A DNA stretch of 64,000 bases from NCBI RefSeq assembly GCF_018141445.1, contig NZ_CP058649.1:6157001-6221000 (forward strand), in the 5' to 3' direction. The stretch comes from Vallitalea pronyensis (GTDB taxonomy: Bacteria > Bacillota > Clostridia > Lachnospirales > Vallitaleaceae). This document shows positions 1 through 8,217 of this stretch, piece by piece; positions within the stretch are counted from its first letter, which is position 1, and each line of letters begins with the position of its first letter. Below the pieces are notes generated by a model. That model was not told where the DNA came from. It saw nothing but the letters and a program-made list of their open reading frames with translations, and ran no database searches. Position numbers and translations under genes: made by a program.

Positions 1-193
1 GAAAGGGGTTGTCGGAAAATAGTGTTTTTCGATGCTCCGAAATAAAAAAACAGCAAATCCATAAAAATCAACATCTTAAATTGATAATGATTCTTATGGG
101 TTTTGTTTTTTATCTTTTTTTATAAAAAAGCCAGCAACTCTTAAGAGTTATACTGACTTTTGTTGGGCTGTCTATTTTCGGACTGCCCCTTTC
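1..193. mobile_element. MITE-like element bounded by 22-bp inverted repeats
   Basis: Bases 1-22 and 172-193 are imperfect inverted repeats that match at 19 of 22 positions, both starting GAAAGGGG when read inward and both ending GAAAATAG. The roughly 150 bp between them are AT-rich and hold no open frame of useful length. Paired ends of this GGGGCWGTC style resemble termini of IS1182-type elements (recalled, not searched). A non-autonomous element is the simplest reading. The left end lies at the window edge, so a target duplication cannot be tested. A long imperfect hairpin acting as a terminator is the alternative. Confidence 0.5.
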
Positions 194-260
194 TTATGGT
201 TTATAATTGTACGTTGGTTTACTCAATCTTATAATCGATATAATTTCCTATGTGTTTCTA

Positions 261-2087
261 TTATTTATTTGGCTCATAATGAGTATTACTTAACATTTCA
301 TTGACAATTGCAACCAAGTCATCATCATTTATTGTACCATCTACAACTACATCTGCATCATATTTTTCAGTATTTGTATCCGCTACTAATTTATTGTAAT
401 AAAACCCATCAATGGCTAAGTCTAATAAGGTGAATTCGCCTGTACGATTGACATCAAGATAACCTTCCACATTTATTGACGTCTCTCCACAATCAATCTC
501 TATTAAATCCCATTCAGCTTCAATATTAGCAATCCGTGCTTTTAGTGCATCAATTTTGCCTTCTCCTACTTTTTTTGCTTTGAATTTTAATGTGACGATT
601 GTTTCACTACCGTCAACACTCTTATCCTCGCCCTTACTAGCAATGATAAATCGAAGAGTGCCCTCATGATTAATTGACTTCACTACCTGTAGCCCTTCAA
701 TTTCTTCATGTCCAGTATATTCAAATATTTCCTGATTATACGTGACTGTAACATCCTCTGCATATATGTTGTTGGCATTGTGCAATTTCACATCAACTGA
801 AACATCTTCTCCAACCCTTATCTTATCGATACTATTTAATTCTAATGTTTCTTTTAAAGGATTCATGGCTGAAGCAATATTAGAGTTAGCGCTTTCTACA
901 CCGTCTTTTACGGCTCGTACTGCATAGTAGTAAGTTACCCCAGGAATGACATCTGAGTCGCTATAAGTTGTTTCTGTTAGATCGCTTGCTATTACAGTAT
1001 CTATAACTCCAGATGTCGTTGATTTTAATATAGTATAACTATCTGCATCCGTAACAGTATCCCAGTTGAGAACGATCGTGCTAGAAGACGTTGTAGCCTT
1101 AAGACTCGTAGGTGCATTAATAACGGTTGATGATGGCATAAATACGTCTACCGTACTAATTTTACCATCAGACCAATTTTTCCCACCTATTACATATATG
1201 TTATCATTTACCCCAATTGAACGTAAATATCCTCTTTTAGTTGGCATGCTAGCTTTTGTTGTCCATGTATCTGCTTGAGGATCATATTCTTCTACTGTAT
1301 CAAGAAATACGTGACTCATGTCTTTAAAGTGTTCTCCACCTATAGCATATATTTTACCACTAGCTACTGTTACACCTAAAGCACGTCTTGCTGTTGGCAT
1401 ACTGGCCTTTGTTGTCCACATATCTGTTGTGGGATTATATTCTTCCACTGCTCCTTCCCAGACTCCATCACTATTATATCCACCAATCGCATATATTTTA
1501 CCTTCAACTTCTACAACTCCCATTGTACCTCTTGCTGTTGGCATACTAGCTTTCGTTGTCCAAGTATTCGTTTGTGGGTCATACTCTTCTACTATGTTAT
1601 TATAACTTAAACCACTAGATCCACCGATAGCATATATCTTGCCATTAACTTCTGCTACGCTTAGATAGTGTCTTGGCGTGGGCATACTTGCTTTTGTTGT
1701 CCATGTATCTGTTGCAGGATCATATTCTTCTACTGTATCAAGATACTCATTTTCAAGGTTCTGTCCACCAATAGCATATATCTTACCATTAACTTCTGCT
1801 ACGTCTAATGACCATCTCGCTGTTGGCATACTTGCCTTTGTTATCCATGTATCTGTTGCAATATCATACGCTTCTACTACATTAAGTTCAGAGTTATTAT
1901 AACCACCTATGGCATATATCTTACCATCAACTTCTGCCACTCCTAAAGCCGTTCTTGCTGTTGGCATACTAGCCTTCGTTTCCCAACTACCTAAATCCTC
2001 GCCTTCAGCACCTCGTACTGCATTAGAATTAATCATAATGAGTGTTACCATCATAATAAAACTGAATAATTTTCTTAGTTTCTTCAT
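261..2087 (-). CDS. Secreted kelch-repeat, FN3, cohesin-like and dockerin-like protein
   Basis: This 608-residue exported protein starts with a signal peptide (MKKLRKLF followed by a hydrophobic stretch, cleavage expected near residue 27). Residues about 30-320 hold six kelch repeats of about 47 residues, each with GKIYAIGG-like and TKASMPT motifs, enough for one six-bladed propeller. A fibronectin type III domain follows (about 325-410), then a cohesin-type beta domain (about 412-540), then a C-terminal dockerin-like pair of calcium loops (about 543-600, DVNRTG and DVVVDG). The start is set by AGGAGG six bases upstream of the ATG. The repeats are also visible in the DNA. A surface or complex-bound carbohydrate-related role is inferred from the domains; no enzyme active site is seen. 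Confidence 0.85.
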   Translation of the reverse strand: MKKLRKLFSFIMMVTLIMINSNAVRGAEGEDLGSWETKASMPTARTALGVAEVDGKIYAIGGYNNSELNVVEAYDIATDTWITKASMPTARWSLDVAEVNGKIYAIGGQNLENEYLDTVEEYDPATDTWTTKASMPTPRHYLSVAEVNGKIYAIGGSSGLSYNNIVEEYDPQTNTWTTKASMPTARGTMGVVEVEGKIYAIGGYNSDGVWEGAVEEYNPTTDMWTTKASMPTARRALGVTVASGKIYAIGGEHFKDMSHVFLDTVEEYDPQADTWTTKASMPTKRGYLRSIGVNDNIYVIGGKNWSDGKISTVDVFMPSSTVINAPTSLKATTSSSTIVLNWDTVTDADSYTILKSTTSGVIDTVIASDLTETTYSDSDVIPGVTYYYAVRAVKDGVESANSNIASAMNPLKETLELNSIDKIRVGEDVSVDVKLHNANNIYAEDVTVTYNQEIFEYTGHEEIEGLQVVKSINHEGTLRFIIASKGEDKSVDGSETIVTLKFKAKKVGEGKIDALKARIANIEAEWDLIEIDCGETSINVEGYLDVNRTGEFTLLDLAIDGFYYNKLVADTNTEKYDADVVVDGTINDDDLVAIVNEMLSNTHYEPNK

Positions 2088-2478
2088 TTTATACTCCTCC
2101 TTGTTTATATGGTTTGGTAATTGTGTTAAATTTTACCACGCTCTGAGCTTATATATCATCTTATCATTCGTAACCCTTAATTGATTATCAAGTATTACTT
2201 TTTTTACGAGATATATTGCTCATACTGTTGTTTTTACCTCCTGTAATTATTATACAATTAACCTCTACGACATTACCACGACATAATATGTCCGTCTTTA
2301 GTATATGGAATTGGTTGAATCCTACTCATTTTCAGTAAATTAACAAGTCACCAAAGTAGTATTCATATGCAAAAAAAAACAACCATTTCATATAGGTGGT
2401 TGTCTTTTTAATAGGATAAGGGCTAATGTTGTCCCTAGATTAAAGAAAAGAGGATATCATTAGCGATACCCCCTTATT
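2088..2478. other. Intergenic region upstream of the kelch gene
   Basis: Besides the terminator at 2371-2403, the minus strand holds a TATAAT-like box near 2252 and a good AGGAGGT at about 2235 that is followed, after 12 bases, by an 11-codon open frame (starts MSNISRKK, ends before 2180). That frame could be a leader peptide or chance. No RNA motif that I recognise is present. Confidence 0.4.
2371..2403 (-). terminator. Intrinsic terminator after trmL
   Basis: On the minus strand a hairpin with ACAACCA/TGGTTGT arms is followed by a run of T (2371-2378 as A on the plus strand). It lies about 75 bases past the stop of trmL. Confidence 0.8.
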
Positions 2479-2967
2479 TTACCATTTATAATTTCTTAAT
2501 TGCCCTTCTAATTGCATATGAGAAAAATTCTGTTGTCGGAGTGACTCGTATAACACAATGGCTACTGCATTGGATAAATTCAAGGACCGAATGGTAGGCT
2601 CCATGGGTATACGAATACTTGTCTCTGGGTATTGAATAAGGATATCCTCTGGTATACCAGCACTTTCTTTTCCAAACATAATAAAACTATCTTCTGTATA
2701 GGTCACTTCTGCATACGTGTGCTTTGCTTTTGTTGTCGCCATATAGATGGTTGCGTGCGGGTTTTTATTCAAAAAATCTTGGAAATTATCGTAGAGATAG
2801 ACATCTAATTTGTCCCAATAATCAAGACCAGCTCTTTTAACGGATTTTTCGTCAATGGAAAAGCCTAAAGGTTTAATGAGATGTAAGGCTGTACCTGTGG
2901 CGACACAAGTTCTTCCTATATTCCCTGTATTATGGGGAATTTCCGGTTCATGCAGCAATATGTTCAT
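2479..2967 (-). CDS. trmL: tRNA (cytidine(34)-2'-O)-methyltransferase
   Basis: The 162-residue protein is a SPOUT-class methyltransferase of the TrmL/YibK (CspR) family, which methylates the ribose of the wobble base in certain leucine tRNAs. The usual family landmarks are present: the start MNILLHEPEIPHNTGNIGR, the GKESAGIPEDIL loop near residue 115, and the C-terminal IRSLNLSNAVAIVLYE knot motif that binds AdoMet. The length is typical for the family. AAGGTGA precedes the ATG. It appears to be a single gene, closed by the terminator at 2371-2403. Confidence 0.95.
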   Translation of the reverse strand: MNILLHEPEIPHNTGNIGRTCVATGTALHLIKPLGFSIDEKSVKRAGLDYWDKLDVYLYDNFQDFLNKNPHATIYMATTKAKHTYAEVTYTEDSFIMFGKESAGIPEDILIQYPETSIRIPMEPTIRSLNLSNAVAIVLYESLRQQNFSHMQLEGQLRNYKW

Positions 2968-3071
2968 TTAAAATTCACCTTATCATTATAATTTGTGAAA
3001 CAACATGATGGATATAAGCTTGGGAAACATGTTCAACTCACAGAACATGCTATTTGGTGTTTCAGCATAAC

Positions 3072-3548
3072 CTATTCTTCAACAATGGATATGTTGACTT
3101 CAAATAAACTGTTATCGTCAAATTTCAAAGGTACACAGATGTTTTTTGAATGATTCACGGTGATGTTCATATCTTTACCCAAACATATAGATGGTGGTGT
3201 GATATCCACCGTTAGACCTTTTTGTGACAGATTTGTAGCTGCATTACCAAGAATCATATTGGATAATTCACTAATGGCACTTTTTGCCATATCGTTCAAT
3301 GCATCTACAGGCATACCCATCATCATCTTAGATGCAATATTACATGCCGTTTCTATACTAATACTGAGTATAACTTGTCCCTTAATATTTCCTGTAACAC
3401 CTATTATAACAGCTACTAAATCACCTTTGTATTCGGCTTCTTTCAGGTAAGGTTTTTGTAATTTCGTCTCTAACTGACATACATCTCGTAGAATCTTCTG
3501 TGCAGCACCAATAAATGGATTAATAAATTCAACATTTACTCCTGACAT
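3072..3548 (-). CDS. CheX-like chemotaxis phosphatase family protein
   Basis: The 158-residue protein matches the CheX/CheC/FliY fold, whose members dephosphorylate CheY-P. It begins MSGVNVEFINPFIGAAQKIL, which is the usual CheX opening, and has the helix SAISELSNMILGNAATNL (about 88-106), in which the E..N pair is the known catalytic pair. A second E..N motif as in CheC is not obvious, as expected for CheX. AAAGGATG precedes the ATG. No other chemotaxis gene is nearby, and similar orphan CheX proteins are common in Clostridia. Confidence 0.8.
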   Translation of the reverse strand: MSGVNVEFINPFIGAAQKILRDVCQLETKLQKPYLKEAEYKGDLVAVIIGVTGNIKGQVILSISIETACNIASKMMMGMPVDALNDMAKSAISELSNMILGNAATNLSQKGLTVDITPPSICLGKDMNITVNHSKNICVPLKFDDNSLFEVNISIVEE

Positions 3549-3680
3549 ATGTTATCATCCTTTCAGTTCTAGTAGAATCCCTTCTGTATTAGAAACGTTA
3601 AAATACACCTTTACCCCATCGAATATTTTAACAGTTCCTTAGCTAAAAAATATTGTATCATATTACATAGTATAGTTCAA

Positions 3681-3698
3681 CCTTCTACAACGATAAAG
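3681..3698. repeat. Left 18-bp target-site duplication of the IS
   Basis: The 18 bases CCTTCTACAACGATAAAG directly abut the left end of the insertion sequence and recur exactly at 5251-5268 on the other side. Confidence 0.85.
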
Positions 3699-5250
3699 TG
3701 TTGTTAACTTGTGATAATGTCACCTTAAGATTAATTTTAGAAAATGTCACCTTTGAACACACTCTAATTATGAAAACAGGAATGATTACATTGTCACAAA
3801 AACAATTGAAAACCTATAAAGTCATAAATAGCTTTATTGACAAATCCATTACAAGACAGCAAGCTGCTGAGCTTTTGAATCTTTCTACACGCCAGATCTC
3901 ACGCTTAAAGAAAGGAATAATTGATACTGGTGCTGAATCTCTGATTCATAAAAATACAGGTAGAAAGCCTCCTCATGCTTTTTCAGATGAAAAGAAGGAA
4001 ATGATTGTTGGAATCCACTCTTCACAAGAATTCCAATCAGTCAATTTCCTTCACTTTAAAGATATACTAGCAGAAAAGTACAAGCTCCACATCTCATACT
4101 CTTCTCTTTCTAGTATACTCAAAAATGCAGGCATTCAAAGCCCTAAACGAAAAAAAGTTTCTCCACGTACCCATAGACGCAAACGTAAAGCTCATCCCGG
4201 AGAACTTATTCAGATCGATGCTACACCTTATGAATGGTTTGGGGACAATAAAAAATATGCTTTACATGGAGCAATCGATGATGCTACCGGACAAATCGTT
4301 GGGTTATATATGACGCAAAATGAATGCCTCTATGGCTACCTTGAAATGATGCGCCAGTGTTGTTTGGCTTTTGGTGTTCCTCAAACCATCTATTCCGATA
4401 ACCATACCATCTTTCGTTCACCAAAGACTGGAAAGCTTACTGTAGAAGAGCTAATAGCTGGTAAATCCGTTAATCTAACACAGTTCGGACGCTCTATGCA
4501 CGAGCTTGGTATCGATATGATTTATGCCAAAACACCTCAAGCTAAGGGACGTGTGGAACGCTTGTGGGTAACTCTACAAAGCCGTTTACCCGTTGAGCTT
4601 GCAATGCGAAACATTACTACTGTTGAAGCTGCTAATGAATTTTTAAACCATGAGTATAAGGCTATCTTTAATTCTAAGTTCAAAGTAACATCTGAAGCTC
4701 ATTCGCTCTTTATACCTCTTAAAGATTCTATTGATATCGATACTGTACTATGTGTTAAACATACACGTAAAACAGATAATGCAGGGGTATTTTCCTTTAA
4801 AGGCAGATGTTTTCAAATCTTGAATGAAGGATACCCTATTGTTTCAGCTAAAAAAAATATCAAAGTCCTTATCAATCCTCGATATGGCATTAAAGTACAG
4901 TGTAAAAACAAGATATTTGATACTATACGCTACTTAAAACCAGCAAGAAAAGATGCCTCAAAAGCGATTAGCAAAAAAGCGATTAAAAATGTTAAACCCC
5001 ACCTTATTCATAGTTCAGAGGCATGGAAAAAAATATGGTGGGCTGAAGATTTCAATCAATCACTCAAGTTTCTTTATGAAGTCTTCTTCCAAAAACAACA
5101 ATCTGCAATATAAATACCTTAGGGGTGTACACAGGGTGCAGAGTCCACAAGAGTCAATAGAATCATGGAATAAATGTGCTCCATAAAAAAGGGACATTTT
5201 GTCACGATAATAACTACTTTAAAAAGGGACATTTTCAAAAGTTATTGACA
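3699..5250 (+). mobile_element. Insertion sequence, 1552 bp, IS1202/ISNCY-like
   Basis: The element has related ends: TGTTGTTAACTTGTGATAATGT on the left and, read inward from the right, TGTCAATAACTTTTGAAAATGT. It carries one transposase gene and is flanked by perfect 18-bp direct repeats. Each end also has a subterminal direct repeat: AATGTCACCTT twice on the left (about 3716 and 3753) and AAAAAGGGACATTTT twice on the right (about 5187 and 5221), probably transposase binding sites. Long target duplications are a known hallmark of the IS1202 family, and 15-18 bp is reported for its ISTde1 group. The copy looks intact and fairly recent. Confidence 0.85.
3770..5113 (+). CDS. DDE transposase of the IS (IS1202/ISNCY-like)
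   Basis: The frame is open back to a GTG at 3698, but that lies on the IS boundary, so I place the start at the ATG at 3770 (447 residues); an ATG 12 bases later is also possible. The N-terminus holds a helix-turn-helix (ITRQQAAELLNLSTRQISRLKKG). An RNase H-like integrase core follows with the three acidic residues in QIDATPYEW (about 150), YSDNHT (about 210) and GRVERLW (about 263). A C-terminal DNA-binding-like domain rich in lysine ends the protein. No frameshift or internal stop is seen, so the enzyme may be active. Confidence 0.88.
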   Translation: MKTGMITLSQKQLKTYKVINSFIDKSITRQQAAELLNLSTRQISRLKKGIIDTGAESLIHKNTGRKPPHAFSDEKKEMIVGIHSSQEFQSVNFLHFKDILAEKYKLHISYSSLSSILKNAGIQSPKRKKVSPRTHRRKRKAHPGELIQIDATPYEWFGDNKKYALHGAIDDATGQIVGLYMTQNECLYGYLEMMRQCCLAFGVPQTIYSDNHTIFRSPKTGKLTVEELIAGKSVNLTQFGRSMHELGIDMIYAKTPQAKGRVERLWVTLQSRLPVELAMRNITTVEAANEFLNHEYKAIFNSKFKVTSEAHSLFIPLKDSIDIDTVLCVKHTRKTDNAGVFSFKGRCFQILNEGYPIVSAKKNIKVLINPRYGIKVQCKNKIFDTIRYLKPARKDASKAISKKAIKNVKPHLIHSSEAWKKIWWAEDFNQSLKFLYEVFFQKQQSAI

Positions 5251-5268
5251 CCTTCTACAACGATAAAG
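5251..5268. repeat. Right 18-bp target-site duplication of the IS
   Basis: Exact copy of 3681-3698 directly following the right end (GTTATTGACA) of the IS. Removing the IS and one copy restores one continuous intergenic sequence between the CheX-like gene and the UroD-like gene. Confidence 0.85.
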
Positions 5269-5479
5269 CCCCTCTAAGATAGAATTTTATTTCATTTAAT
5301 TATGAAAAGGCTAACCCATGAAAAGTAATTGAGTATGACTTTACCATCTGTTTCAATAAGCATGCACATTATTTATAAAAAAATGATAGAAATTCTTAAG
5401 TACATACCCTTCTCTCTTGTTATACTGACTATACCATAAAAAATAATCATCATAAGTATGAAATAATAGGAGGCCTATC

Positions 5480-6487
5480 ATGACTTCAAGAGAATTGGTT
5501 TATAAAACGTTGAATTTCGAAAATCCAGAACGGGTACCTCGACAAAAATGGGTACTACCATGGGCACAACATCATTATCCCGTAGAACTTAATCAAATAG
5601 GTGAAGATTATCCAGATGATATTATTGGAGCGCCTGGTTATAATAAAGTCAATGACCGTTCAGAAGGCGATCCAACAGAAGTTGGTGAATCCACCGATGC
5701 ATGGGGATGTAAATTCTTAAACTACCAAAAAGGTATCATTGGTGAAGTAAAAGAACCTTTGGTTAAAGATGACGCATGGAAAGATGTAAACAATGTTCAT
5801 ATTCCAAGAGAGTGGTTAACCATTGATATCGATAAAATTAATGCATTCTGTAAAAACACAGACAAATTTGTTATGGCTGGGGCTTGTCCAAGACCATTTG
5901 AACAGCTACAGTTTATTCGTGGTACGGAGAATCTATTTATTGATTTAATGTTAAGGCCACAAGGGCTTCTTGATTTCATGAAAAAAATGCATGCATTTAA
6001 TTGTGAGCAGTTAACCCTATGGGCTTCAACAGATGTGGATGCTTTGTCATTTATGGATGATTGGGGATCTCAGAATAGCCTTCTAATCAACCCTAAGGTG
6101 TGGGTAGAATTTTTTAAACCTATGTATAAAGATTATATCGATATTGCTCATGATCATGGTAAAAAAATCTTCATGCATTCCGATGGTTATATTTTAGATA
6201 TTTATCCCCATTTGATAGAATTAGGTCTTGATGCGATTAACTCCCAGTTATTCTGTATGCCCATGGAAGAGTTGGCAAAATATAAAGGTAAGATAACATT
6301 TTGGGGAGAGATTGATCGACAGCAATTATTACCTTATGGCAGTTTAGAAGATATTAAACATGCTGTTCAACAGGTAAAAAATAATTTATGGGCTCGTGGT
6401 GGTTGTATTGCTCAATGTGAGTTCGGACCTGGTGCTAAACCTGCTAATGTTGAGAAAGTATTTGAGACATGGAATCTATGCTTATAG
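5480..6487 (+). CDS. Uroporphyrinogen decarboxylase (UroD/MtaA) family protein
   Basis: The 335-residue protein has the UroD TIM-barrel pattern: a MTSRELVYKTLNFENPERVPRQ start, FMDDWGSQNSLLINPKVW (about 193-210), a Lys-rich HGKKIFMHSDG strand (about 233) and a conserved INSQLFCM/ITFWGEIDRQ section. No other heme genes are near, and the family includes cobalamin-dependent methyltransferases and uncharacterised members often found with sugar or one-carbon genes, so a heme role is unlikely. AGGAGG precedes the ATG by five bases. It is followed by an AraC regulator in the same direction, which probably controls it. Confidence 0.8.
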   Translation: MTSRELVYKTLNFENPERVPRQKWVLPWAQHHYPVELNQIGEDYPDDIIGAPGYNKVNDRSEGDPTEVGESTDAWGCKFLNYQKGIIGEVKEPLVKDDAWKDVNNVHIPREWLTIDIDKINAFCKNTDKFVMAGACPRPFEQLQFIRGTENLFIDLMLRPQGLLDFMKKMHAFNCEQLTLWASTDVDALSFMDDWGSQNSLLINPKVWVEFFKPMYKDYIDIAHDHGKKIFMHSDGYILDIYPHLIELGLDAINSQLFCMPMEELAKYKGKITFWGEIDRQQLLPYGSLEDIKHAVQQVKNNLWARGGCIAQCEFGPGAKPANVEKVFETWNLCL

Positions 6488-6591
6488 ATATCCATAGATT
6501 AACAAAACAAAAATAATAGTTGTTATTGAGTTACATCTTTATATTTGGTACACTGATATCATAGATCAAATACGCATAAGAAAGGTAATCT

Positions 6592-7536
6592 ATGATGGAT
6601 GAACATACCATAAAGATAGACTTATCACACTATAAAGATGATTTTAAACAACTCAATAAAATATGGTATAAAGATATATCGGTTAATGCCATGCGTTTAA
6701 GAGTCTTAGGCATTCATTATATGGATAATGGGCCTGAATGGACCATTACACAACACAAGCACTCCTTTTTTGAGTGTCACTACGTGACGAAAGATCATGT
6801 TTACACCACTGCCAATGGCATCCAACATAAGGTTACACCAGGGCAGTTCTATCTATTAGCTCCTGGTGTGATCCATGGTCACTGTCAAAAGGATAGGATA
6901 GGACATGTTGGTTTTTCACTACGCTTCGAAATAGCACTTCAAAAGCCATTGGATTCCCATCAACTTCATGGCATTCAATCCAAACAGATGATAGACTCCC
7001 TCATGCACATTACCCCAGAACCCTATGATGACGATGGCAGTATTATCAACATGATGCTTCAGCTATTGGAGCTTGGGAAAAAAGAGAGCTCGCCACTGGA
7101 GTTACAATTAGCTTTTTTTCAAATCATTATCAAGTTAGTGTGTAGCTGTAACAGGTATTTGGTCGATACGCATTCCGATACAGCTCTAAATAAAAATATG
7201 ATTTATAACAACATTATTCTGACTACCATCCAATTCATTGAAGATAATTATTACCAAGATATTGATGTGAAAGATGTGGCCAACTGTGTTCATCTAAGTT
7301 ATAGCCACCTTTCAAGGTTATTTAAAAGTTGGGTTGGTGAAACTGTGAGCCAATATATCAAAAAAGTAAGACTTAATAGGGCCATTTATCTGCTAAAGTG
7401 CACCCAACAAGATATCACCAGCATTGCTAGAGATGTTGGCTATAATAGTGCCTATTACTTTAGCAATGATTTTAAAAAGAACATGGGGGTATCACCAGGG
7501 AATTATCGAAAAACCATTTCAGGACTGTCAGAATAG
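6592..7536 (+). CDS. AraC family transcriptional regulator with cupin sensor domain
   Basis: The 314-residue protein has an N-terminal cupin-like ligand domain (about 30-150, with HKHSFFECHYV and the PGQFYLLAPGVIHGH strand) and a C-terminal pair of helix-turn-helix motifs (about 210-310: DVKDVANCVHLSYSHLSRLFKSW and ITSIARDVGYNSAYYFSNDFKK). The effector is probably a sugar or related small molecule. AAAGGT lies upstream of two adjacent ATG codons, either of which could be used. Its neighbour is the UroD-like gene, which ends about 100 bases upstream. Confidence 0.88.
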   Translation: MMDEHTIKIDLSHYKDDFKQLNKIWYKDISVNAMRLRVLGIHYMDNGPEWTITQHKHSFFECHYVTKDHVYTTANGIQHKVTPGQFYLLAPGVIHGHCQKDRIGHVGFSLRFEIALQKPLDSHQLHGIQSKQMIDSLMHITPEPYDDDGSIINMMLQLLELGKKESSPLELQLAFFQIIIKLVCSCNRYLVDTHSDTALNKNMIYNNIILTTIQFIEDNYYQDIDVKDVANCVHLSYSHLSRLFKSWVGETVSQYIKKVRLNRAIYLLKCTQQDITSIARDVGYNSAYYFSNDFKKNMGVSPGNYRKTISGLSE

Positions 7537-7632
7537 TATCGTTGAATAATAAAAACAATACAGAGTAAATTTTCAAGATGACAGATAATAACATTTCATA
7601 GCTTGCAATATTATGGAATAAGGCTATAATCC

Positions 7633-7660
7633 TTGACAAACGATAATAGTATAGTATAAT
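7633..7660 (+). promoter_or_regulatory. Promoter of the perR-like gene
   Basis: TTGACA at 7633 and TATAAT at 7655 are separated by 16 bases and lie about 40 bases upstream of the start. The AT-rich dyad-like sequence around the -10 box (TAGTATAATAGTTACTA) could be an autoregulatory site, but it matches the Per box only loosely. Confidence 0.8.
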
Positions 7661-7700
7661 AGTTACTAGGTAAGAATTATTATTGAAAGGAGGTAGTCTT

Positions 7701-8126
7701 ATGCAGCAAATGGCAGAATTACTTAAAGCACAAAAACTTAAGGTTACTCCTCAACGACTTGCAATATTCAAAATTCTATATGAAACAACAGAACATCCTA
7801 GTGCTGAACATATCTATAAACGCATACAAGCTACTCATCCTACCATGAGTCTGGCTACCGTTTATAAAACATTGGACACACTAAAAAAAGCTGGATTGGT
7901 TCAAGAATTTAATGTAGGTGAGGATAGTTTTCGTTATGATGCCAATGTGAACACCCATCCTCACATGATCTGTTTGACATGTCATCAAGTATTTGACCTT
8001 CATACAGATAAGTTACAACATATCAAAAAATATGTAGAACCAGAAACGGATTTTGACATTGATTTTGAAAAAGTATTTTTTTATGGCACATGTGCCAAGT
8101 GTCAAAAAGCAAAAGAGAAATCATAA
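7701..8126 (+). CDS. perR: Fur family regulator, PerR-like
   Basis: An upstream TTG would extend the frame, but it contains the ribosome site (AAAGGAGG), so the ATG at 7701 is the start and the protein has 141 residues. The N-terminal winged helix (LKVTPQRLAIFKIL to SLATVYKTLDTL) and the C-terminal dimer domain with HPHMICLTCHQVFDL and a CAKC motif form the usual structural zinc site of two CXXC pairs. The regulatory-site histidines and aspartates (EHPSAEH, YDANVNTHPH) are kept, which fits PerR, the peroxide-sensing member, more than Fur. It is a single gene with its own promoter and a perfect terminator. Confidence 0.85.
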   Translation: MQQMAELLKAQKLKVTPQRLAIFKILYETTEHPSAEHIYKRIQATHPTMSLATVYKTLDTLKKAGLVQEFNVGEDSFRYDANVNTHPHMICLTCHQVFDLHTDKLQHIKKYVEPETDFDIDFEKVFFYGTCAKCQKAKEKS

Positions 8127-8134
8127 CACTTAAG

Positions 8135-8184
8135 GGGCTGTTGTGATCTATAACAATAGGTTATAGATCACAACAGCCCTTTTT
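8135..8184 (+). terminator. Intrinsic terminator with 20-bp perfect stem
   Basis: Arms 8135-8154 and 8160-8179 are perfectly complementary around a five-base loop and are followed by TTTTT. It ends the perR transcript and, by symmetry, probably also the leftward aminotransferase transcript from 8218. Confidence 0.95.
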
Positions 8185-8217
8185 ACTATTTATCCACTGG
8201 TATACCTTTGCGTCATA

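Noticed and set aside
3681..5268. attL/attR of a prophage
   Set aside because: The 18-bp repeats directly abut the IS termini and enclose only the transposase gene.
7640..7682. Canonical Per box upstream of the perR-like gene
   Set aside because: Only a loose dyad is present; the match to TTATAATNATTATAA is too weak to call.
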